NCBI GenBank assembly: GCA_033026295.1
Contig: CM065182.1
Span: 12,772,001 to 12,836,000 of the forward strand
DNA: 64,000 nt
Origin: Channa striata
Lineage: Eukaryota; Chordata; Actinopteri; Anabantiformes; Channidae
Direction: 5' to 3'
Positions 56,199 through 64,000 of the stretch are shown piece after piece. The position numbers and the translations under genes are program-made. Under the pieces are notes generated by a model that saw only the letters and a list, made by a program, of their open reading frames with translations, was not told the DNA's origin and searched no databases. Each line of letters begins with the position of its first letter. Position 1 is the stretch's first letter.

Positions 56199-58729
56199 AT
56201 GTATAGATTTTTATTGCGGACTGTACACTACACGGCTCGAAATTCATCAGTCTACGAGTCTTGTGTGTCACCAGCCAAATGTGACAAGGCTGCAGCCCCA
56301 GTTTTTAGGTACGTTGCTGTTACCTGAACTGATATGAATATGAAGATCAAGCTAGTTACCTCCATATTGTTTATGGGTTATTTAGTGGTGTATTATTGTT
56401 TTGGTGCATGAATGTACATCTGTACACAGACAACAGTGTAAATTTGAAATAGATCTCATCGGGCTTATTTCACAGAAAAAAGCTTATCAAGGCAGAGCAA
56501 GCTATTATATTATATGCAGTAGGGGCAGTTTGTGAATTACATTTCTTCCAGGTTCAGGTGTGTAAATGGCAGGTCGTTTTCATGGTAACTTGTATTACAG
56601 GGTCCGGTGCACTACCTTGGTCAAGCAAACCTCACATCCCGATGAATCAAATTCATGTTTTAAAGTTACTCTTTTTATCAACCACCATGGCTCACAGACC
56701 ATGGTGTTTTATTTTATATTTGGGAATGCACATTCTGTTGCATTTGAACAGAACTAGACTTCTTAGAATACTACGTCCCAGTTTGACAATAGATGTTGAG
56801 ATTGAATTAAAGATTCAACTGCAGAACTAAAGATTAGAACTGCAAATACCAGTTGACTAATTGAATATTTTAATACTCAAATAATACCTGAAGCTGAAAT
56901 ACTTACAGTTTCTATCTTCTTTCATATGAGGATTTATTGCTTTTATTTCTAATACATAGTACTAAAGTAAATATATTTGTGTTTTTACTATAAGCGTAAC
57001 AATATGCCTGATTTATCAAGATGTAATTTTAAAGTTGATGGGTTTTCATGTTTAAATTTGAATACTGTAATCACACCTTTGAGACTCCTGTGATCCCTTC
57101 TGTTTCAAACCACGATTAACTCATATTTACATATTTACATTAACATAGGGTTGCAACTGGAGGTGGAGTCAAAGCTCTCAGCACAAGTTCACTCAGGCTG
57201 TGCGAAAAGAAAGACCATGTAGTCTCTTTTAATCACATTGAGAAAACACATGAAGATAAAGCATCTGACCCAGCAGAAACTCCAGCTGACAATGGAAGTA
57301 CTACGCAACAACAGGTGGAAGTTCAATTTGAACACATTGTGGAAAATGCAAAGCAAGAAAAGCCTGATACAGCAAAGAGTGGGAAGGAGAGTCTCTTGGA
57401 CCTTCTTGGAGCCATGAAGGTTGAAGTTACCAATAAGAGGAAGCTCAAAAATTTGAAAGTAAGGCATAATTATGAATCAGCCCCTAAGACAAAGACAGCA
57501 GCCCTTGAAAGCACCATCAGTATGTTTCAGAAGGCCTCAGTGGAGGCTTCATCACAAAGGTGAGACTTGTATTTTTTGTGACACAAAAGTGTTTTATATT
57601 CTTGTTTTTTTACGTGAAGCCTCTCTTCACCCACTGATTCTTTCTGCATGGTGTTTTTTAGTGAGACACTGGATCCTGAACTAGCTGCAGCTGCATCTGC
57701 TGCTGCCTCAACTCTGCCTAACCGCAGCCAGGCTGAGTCTGACCTGCTCAGGCAGCTCCGGCAGCATGAAGCTATTACAGAGGTTCAGAAGAAAGGGGAT
57801 ATGAATAACTTGGGGTATGCATACAATACATTAGTGTTCCTGGAATGCATATTTGTCTTGTTTACATTTAATGACCAACAAATCAAAAATATTTTCACAG
57901 AGTAATTATTGCTGACATGAAAGTAGGGAAAAATCCCAACCGATTTAAGGCACGGCCAGCTAACCAGATCTGGTTTGATGACGATGGACGGGGATATACA
58001 CAAGACAGAGGAATCACTGCAGAGCTGAATGGTATTCGAAGGAGGTAAAGACTTGATCATCCTTTTACCCATATAGGTTTGAGGAGAAACCCATGTTTTA
58101 TGAGTGTATTTATTTTTTAGGAGGAATTTGTTCACAGGGAAAAGACTTAACATCTTCTTGCCCACTACTGATGAAGAAGGAGTTGAATCAGGAGTTGGTA
58201 ATAACAAGTGTAGATTTTTACCTGCATTTAAGAGAGTAAAGCTTCATTGATGAATATTGTCAGGTTTTAATGATGTTACTTGCACTTTGTTTCTGCTTCT
58301 GTATAACATTGTAAAATGTTGTTAATTTTTAGTTCACCACGACATCTGCTGATATTACTTGTTTGATGTTTTCAGCACGACCAACCCTATGGGACATGGA
58401 ATTTGCTAACCAGTTGTCTCTGTCAACTAACCAAAAGCCACGCAATGGGATTGAGGAAATGATCCAGTGGACTAAAGAGGGGAAACTGTGGCAATATCCA
58501 ATCAATAATGAAGCTGGTGAGTAATAAATGCTTTTTGTTCATTATATATGTATGTTTATATATATGCAATGAACTCGAAAAGCATATGTATTTGTGTGTG
58601 TGTGTGTGTGTGTCTATATCTATCTATCTCTATATATATCTATATCTATATTTATATATCTATACACGCACACTCACAAACACACAAACACACACACACA
58701 CAAACACACATACATACATACATACATAC

Positions 58730-58776
<47 letters not shown>

Positions 58777-59052
58777 GACCAAGGGACACAATGACAGTCT
58801 TTTTGTTTGGTGTTAGGTCTCGAAGAGGAAGCCAGTGTCCCATTCCATGCGCATATTTTCTTAGCGAAACACTTGGAGGAGGGCTTCCCCCGCCAGGGAC
58901 CAGTGCGTCACTTCATGGAGCTGGTAGTGGCCGGTCTGTCCAGAAACCCCTTCCTAACAGTCCAACAAAAAACCGAGCACATTTCTTGGTTCAGAGACTA
59001 CTTCCACCAAAAGGAGGATGTCCTCAAGGAGGCTGATGTTTACTTAAAATAA
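56199..59052 (+). CDS. mrps31: Mitochondrial small ribosomal subunit protein mS31 (MRPS31)
   Basis: Metazoan-specific component of the mitochondrial 28S ribosomal subunit, acting in mitochondrial translation. Coding exons: 56199-56308, 57149-57559, 57662-57814, 57901-58044, 58121-58197, 58376-58516, 58817-59052; 423 residues (human 395). The N-terminus MYRFLLRTVHYTARNSS is basic, with hydrophobic and hydroxylated residues and no early acid, as expected for a matrix-targeting signal. The middle (exon 2) is charged and variable with the conserved block ESLLDLLGAMKVEV. The C-terminal half is well conserved: RRRNLFTGKRLNIF, PTLWDMEFANQLS, NGIEEMIQWTKEGKLW, and the final GPVRHFMELV, LSRNPFLTVQQK, HISWFRDYF. 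Head-to-head with taf6. Intron 6 (58517-58816) is largely a compound microsatellite. It is adjacent to foxo1, as in human 13q14. Intact. Confidence 0.95.
58593..58772. repeat. compound microsatellite in mrps31 intron 6
   Basis: Consecutive runs of TG, then TATC/TATA, then CA-rich, then ACAT repeats and finally a TA run of about 30 bases. It is directly visible and fills most of a 300-base intron. Open frames reported across it are translations of the repeats. Confidence 0.95.
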
Positions 59053-60888
59053 ACTTTAGAAACTATTAAATATGTTCAAAGAAAATTGTAAGGTGTTGAA
59101 TGTGGTCGTGTAAAAACATTTTCTCATTGGGTCTTTGTAACCATCGCTATCTTTACTTATTCATTTTTAAAGCCTGGTTTTGATTTGTTGAATATTCTTA
59201 GAGGCTGGACAGTGGACTGACATAAAGTCTGTGTCACTATTTCAAATGTACAATATCTACTGTTTCTAAAATGTTTAATCACTTCAACATGGTGTGTCGC
59301 ATGATGTGGGAGAATATTCAGGATGAGAGTCAAATGTTGCTAACTCTAGTGCTTGTACAAAATATGCAAACAGTATGAGGCACCAAAAGTACAATATTGG
59401 AATTTTATTAATTTAATTTTCCCAAGTTGCGATTATAATTTGTTCATTGTTAATTTAGGATCTTTAATTGTAGTTGACTTGATTAAGTGTTGACCTGGAA
59501 AGAAATGGTTTGTATCAAGATTAGGTTACAGTATAATAACCAAAAAACAGCATACTGTTAGAAAGGATATAATTTCTTCATTTAAGAAGTAGCTTGATGA
59601 AAATATTTTTGTATTCTTTTAGTTTCGGAGGTCATGCAAACACCTGTGATGATGATTGATGATGTTTTCCAGGCAGGCTTTGAAAAAAGTACAATTTGTG
59701 TGTGTAGCATCCAGGACCTCAGATCAGGTTTACAGTAAAAGCATAATTAGACCTTGAACCTTGGGCCCTCTGCAAGGGAAGTGCTTTTAAAGTAAAAAAA
59801 AACATGGTAACAATGTAGCACGCAAATTCCTTCTGGTCTAAAAACACCCTCAGTAATCTGTTGTTGAGAGTGTGGAAAATGAGAGCCTGACTGCTGAGAG
59901 TGCCTCATTTCCACATTTTGTTCACTTTTCCTTAAACACAGTTGTGATTGGCATGATAAGATGTTGGCTACACTTCCTTACTTGTATGTATACTGGATAA
60001 AGTAAAGTGTGTTTGTGCGGAAAGACCCGGTTCTGCACAGAAAGGTCATAGGCTAAAAAAATAAAAAAGCACTAGATGGCAGTAATGCCAGCTGTGGCCC
60101 AGCGTCAAATGAGGACAGTTTATCATCAAGGCTAAAAGAGCGTTCCCTGAAATGCACAAAAGTGCATAAAACATACCAACCTGTATGTTCAAAATGGACA
60201 CTGACGAGCCTTTAAGTTAAATAAATATAAATAAAAAATATTGAAGTAAACCAGTATCAGTGGGAAATTTAGGAACATCTCCGACACACATGTCCAATAA
60301 CGATTTGGACATGTGCTTCTAAAACGGGCACGCCTGAAGATTCATTACTATGAAAATCGAGATCTCTCCTGTGGTCAGTGGGATGACGGATCCATCAGAG
60401 CCGGAGAGAATCCACGCTCCGTGCTGCGTTCACGGACCGCGACCATGCGCTGCCATGACAGTAGAGGTAAATGATGAGAAGTACACACGCATTCAACCTA
60501 TAATTATTATCTAAGAGGTAGTGCACAATTGAAAGAGACATACGTCACACATGATGCACATGGTTTTCATTTGCGGATCATTCCCCCTGTTGGGCCCTTG
60601 AAAGATTTGGTTGTAGAGCCCAGAAGACGGAGCCTGTGTGAGGACCGTGAAGGCACCAGCAGACTCTACTCCGCTGCCGGAGCAGCAGGCGTGAGACTTT
60701 CAGCTGCTCTGTGCAGGATGATGGGAACTGACCTGGGACCCAAGACTTCTCACAACTTTTAAATCACAAGCGCGGCTTTGTAGATTATCGGGATTTTTTT
60801 CTACCTTGTTTTTTTCTCGAATTAATCTATTAATATTTGTTTTTATGTGCGCGTTTATGTAATTCTGGACTCCCGATTTGACCCGGTC
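59053..60888. other. spacer and foxo1 5' flank
   Basis: The first part is mrps31 3' UTR and AT-rich spacer without conserved frames. From about 60360 CpG density rises (GACGGATCC, GAGCCGGAGAG, TCACGGACCGCGACC), consistent with the foxo1 promoter and long 5' UTR. The short open frame at 60529-60762 is probably 5' UTR sequence. Confidence 0.55.
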
Positions 60889-61497
60889 ATGGCTCAGGTT
60901 CCACCACCACAGACACAGCCGGTCGAGATAGACCCGGACTTCGAGCCTCTCTCCCGCCCGCGGTCCTGCACCTGGCCGCTGCAGCGGCCGGAGTTCATCG
61001 ACCCGTCCGGCTCCAACACATCGTCCCCGGCGCCGTCGGTGCAGCAGGAGCTGGGAGGAAACGCCGAGTTCATCAGCAAGCTCGGCTTGTTGGAGGAGGA
61101 CTACGAAGAGTACACCGAGCAGAAGCCGCCGGTGCCCTGCAACGACTATCCGTGTCGGGAGGAGAACTGTGGACACCTTCATCCCAACCACCACCACCAC
61201 CATCATCACCACCATCATCACCAGCTTCAGCAGCAAATCTCGGGTCCTCAGCTGCCGCTCCAGCAACAGGTGCCTCCTCCGGGTGTCGCACCCTTGGGCA
61301 GCGGCTCTGTCCAGAGGAAGAGCAGCTCGTCCCGCCGGAACGCCTGGGGCAACATGTCGTACGCCGACCTGATCACCAAGGCGATCGACAGCTCACCTGA
61401 CAAGAGGCTGACTCTGTCTCAGATCTACGACTGGATGGTCAAGAGTGTCCCGTACTTCAAGGATAAAGGAGACAGTAACAGCTCCGCGGGCTGGAAG
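60889..61497 (+). CDS. foxo1: Forkhead box protein O1, exon 1 (gene runs off the window)
   Basis: Insulin- and stress-responsive forkhead transcription factor, exported from the nucleus after AKT phosphorylation. Only coding exon 1 (203 codons) is present. It ends in SSAGWK at a GTGCGT donor, the same position inside the forkhead domain where human FOXO1 has its intron. Features: the IDPDFEPLSRPRSCTW block with the AKT/14-3-3 site at T28; TSSPAPS; a run of eleven histidines at residues 101-111 followed by a Gln/Pro-rich linker; RKSSSSRRNAWGN opening the forkhead domain at about 143; SYADLITKAI and RLTLSQIYDWMVKSVPYF. The start is set by homology; an in-frame methionine at 60847 lies before it and is probably not used. 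The histidine run is absent from human FOXO1. FOXO1 is preferred over FOXO3 and FOXO4 because of the PRSCTW context and the adjacent mrps31. The a or b paralogue cannot be told. Confidence 0.94.
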
Positions 61498-63883
61498 GTG
61501 CGTGTTCTCCTCCCTGTTCATTATCTCTCTTTGTTAAGTGGAACCTGTGATGATTTGACGATGGTAACTCACTGAACACCTACAGAACATCAGTTTAAGT
61601 GAAGGAAGAGTTAGTGTATCTGTAGTCACTGCTCACAAACAGCAAAATGTCAATTCAACTCACACAGACAGAGTTTTTCAGCTCCATCGATCACCACTAC
61701 TGCATACAGTTAATGCAAAATGTCCTGTCCACTGAGACAGATTTATTAATAAGTTAGGGCTCTGCTAAAAAGTATTTAGCAAACACTGTGTAGGGGTGAC
61801 GGTCCTTCAGAAATGATTAATAATGGAAAATGATTCCTCCTAACCATTCATTCCATCCATAGTGGTTCCCATTGTGTTAAAATGTAGTTCGCCAAGTCCA
61901 TAAGGAGGGTTTCAGAAATGTCCACTGGTCACACTTAAATGTGGCTGGTGAACTTTGACACCTCAGTGACCTTTAATGTTTTGGATTGGTTTCCTCTGTG
62001 AGTGATAGCAGTCGCCTCTCGGCTGTCTCAGTGAGGATACAACAAAACCAGGCAGTGTGTGACTCTACATCTCCCATATGTCTGCCCGAGAATATCTCTC
62101 TCTATACAGCCCTGACGTACAGCACTGCAAAAATAGTGCTGAGACCATCCAAAAACTGTAACAGGCCATTTTCAGCTTTAGGTTGGAGAAAAAGGTTTGA
62201 CTGAGGGATGGTTGAAATCGTGTTTGACTGAGGAGAATTATGTGTAGCTATTTTGTGTCGATGAACACAGATGTCAGAAATGTGTTAACTTATTAGCAAA
62301 CAAATTTTAGTTTGAACACTAGATCCACAAAACATGCTGACTTATAATTTATGGAATATTTCCACAGCCCTTGAAAACTTTGTCAGTCCTAAAATTTGCA
62401 AGTTGTGTTTCCTGGAATGGAAATGTATTGGAGATGTATAAAGTAGTAGTATAAAGTATTTGTATGCACAAAAATGTTAATCCGGGCCTTTATCTGTTGT
62501 CACTGGGTGAGGTGAAGTTACTCAGCCACGAAGAGGTGAAAATCACTGAGTGCACAAGCAGGTAGCGAAAGTCAAAGATGCACCCAAAGCAGGCATTAAT
62601 TAAAACCGGCACACATATACACAATGTGAGTCAACTTCTTATTTCAGCTCTGCAGGTCTTTCCTGTAACCCCTACATTCTTGTGAGACGTAATTTTGAAG
62701 TTATGTCAGGAAATGCCTTTGTAGACCTCAATCAAATATAGTTTCTATTGTTCAGCACCCCCACACGAAACAAGTTCATCGCAGCTAGTATTGCGATCTA
62801 TCGTCTGCTCGACTTCAGTTTCTTCCTTTTTCATAGTTTTTAAACAAATAATTTTAAAACAGCTTTTCTTAAACATAGTTGCACTGGACATTAAGGATGT
62901 AGAGAGACTCTTGCCAGGGAAGCAGTGTGGACTAAATTCTTCAGAGCTGACCCGACAATAACAGGAGGCGACGCAAACAGCTCAATCAGTGTTGGGGAGT
63001 GTGTTGGAGGGGAAGGGGCTGGGAGAGGGGGATGCTAGGAACAACGTCAAACATCCTCCATTCCAGAGCTTTGTGCTCATATCTTTGTGTTCCTGTCTTC
63101 TAGAGTTTCCTCAGCGGATGCTATGGCTCGGAGAAAGGGATTGCTCTTTATCCAATCACTTTTGTGGCTTCTGGCAGGCCTTGTGCTAAGTGTGTTTACT
63201 CAAGAGAAGCTTAAACTTTAGAGAATTAATTTTTTGGTAAGAGGCCAACATTAATGTGTGTGAAGTATAAGTATGATCCCAGCATCACTTTAAATATCGT
63301 GCCTAGTTTCCAGTGTATCGTGTACAATGGCTTGTGAGGTGACAGTGAGGTGATGTAAGGTTGGATAAGTTTCCACCCTGTGATCTGCATTGAGAGGCCA
63401 AAGTGATGGGGTCTGTGTAATCCTGGCCTGTGTGACCGTCTTTCAAACTTCGAATTCGTTTAAAGTTCCAAAAGCTGCAGTAGTGCTTGTCAAGTTAAGT
63501 GGTACATTGGGCTGCCGCACTGTTATATTGCAAGAGCTAAAACATGTGCTTTTTAAAAAGGTTTTCGTTAAGATCTTAAAAGGAAGGAATCAAGCTAACC
63601 TTGGGATCAAAATCTACCCATACAGGGCATCAAAAGGGCATCTGAAAAGAGGAGCCTCGCTCACAAAGCTAAAATAGTTCTTTAAAAAAATTACATAATG
63701 TCGCCTTGTGTTTTGTTTTCACAAAGCACAACAGGTCCATCCATTGAATCTTTAACATTAAATCACAATAATTCTACTTCAGTCTCTGCATTTCTAAAAG
63801 TTGGCATGCTTTCTGAGCTTTGGAACCCTCAGCTAATAGTTATTTTTACACTTTCCTGTTAAAAAAACACAATGTCCCCCCCA

Positions 63884-63926
<43 letters not shown>

Positions 63927-64000
63927 GAGCTATGATGCATTTCCTGCCGAGTGAATGGAAAACAGTGCCATGTGTTAACATCCCCGCCCTGCAGAACACG
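61498..64000 (+). other. foxo1: foxo1 intron 1, beginning
   Basis: No conserved frame is seen on either strand. It contains a CA microsatellite at 63885-63924. The open frames at 61986-62204, 62989-63189 and 63390-63677 show no family features. Human FOXO1 intron 1 is also very long, so exon 2 lying outside the window is expected. Confidence 0.7.
63885..63924. repeat. (CA)20 microsatellite
   Basis: Uninterrupted CA dinucleotide run near the right end of the window, inside foxo1 intron 1. Confidence 0.95.

Noticed and set aside
58508..58843. Open frames on both strands at about 58.5-58.8 kb
   Set aside because: They are translations of dinucleotide and tetranucleotide repeats in mrps31 intron 6.
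60700..61266. 188-codon open frame antisense to foxo1 exon 1
   Set aside because: It is the reverse of the GC-rich foxo1 coding exon; its valine-rich stretch is the histidine tract read backwards.
1..64000. CRISPR array, phage, operon or bacterial defence system
   Set aside because: The sequence is plainly vertebrate with spliced genes; no regularly spaced repeats with unique spacers were seen.

Overview
The window is nuclear DNA of a ray-finned (teleost) fish. It is AT-rich and holds intron-split vertebrate genes with GT/AG splice sites. The spacers carry teleost-type dispersed repeats, a LINE-like 3' tail ending in the ATTCTGATT motif, and a decayed Helitron of the endonuclease-carrying (Helentron) type. 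I see no bacterial-style operons, CRISPR arrays, tRNA or rRNA genes.

Layout, left to right: slc25a15, mitochondrial ornithine carrier (+, 3321-6179); two tandem L6-family tetraspan genes (-, 7329-9874 and 11372-13035); mpdu1, dolichol-phosphate-mannose utilisation (+, 14378-17807); slc25a35, mitochondrial carrier (-, 23065-26587); grk1, rhodopsin kinase (+, 30439-33724); a claudin of the 10/15 group (+, 36913-41826); sat2-like GNAT acetyltransferase (-, 42675-47998); a Helentron remnant (48571-49700); taf6 (-, 50854-54936, non-coding first exon near 55.7 kb); mrps31 (+, 56199-59052); and exon 1 of foxo1 (+, 60889-61497), whose gene continues beyond the window. Each complete coding model was rebuilt exon by exon. 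Phases match at every junction and the totals are whole numbers of codons: 302, 190, 190, 240, 298, 559, 224, 168, 638 and 423 residues.

The genes do not form one pathway. From memory of the human map, SLC25A15, MRPS31 and FOXO1 are neighbours at 13q14 and GRK1 is at 13q34. MPDU1, SLC25A35 and SAT2 lie at 17p13, and TAF6 and CLDN15 at 7q22. The window therefore joins several ancestral vertebrate blocks. taf6 and mrps31 share a short divergent promoter region with housekeeping motifs (YY1-like, TCGCGAGA, ETS-like).

No new multi-gene system stands out. The least explained parts are in the first intron of sat2. One is a 25-bp CCAAT-containing inverted repeat in a CpG-rich promoter-like patch, followed by a candidate first exon. 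The other is a 423-base reading frame with two internal stops and a proline/alanine-rich tail. Also notable are a long inverted repeat pair in a slc25a15 intron and a CpG-rich CCAAT patch at 27.2-27.4 kb that belongs to no recognised gene.
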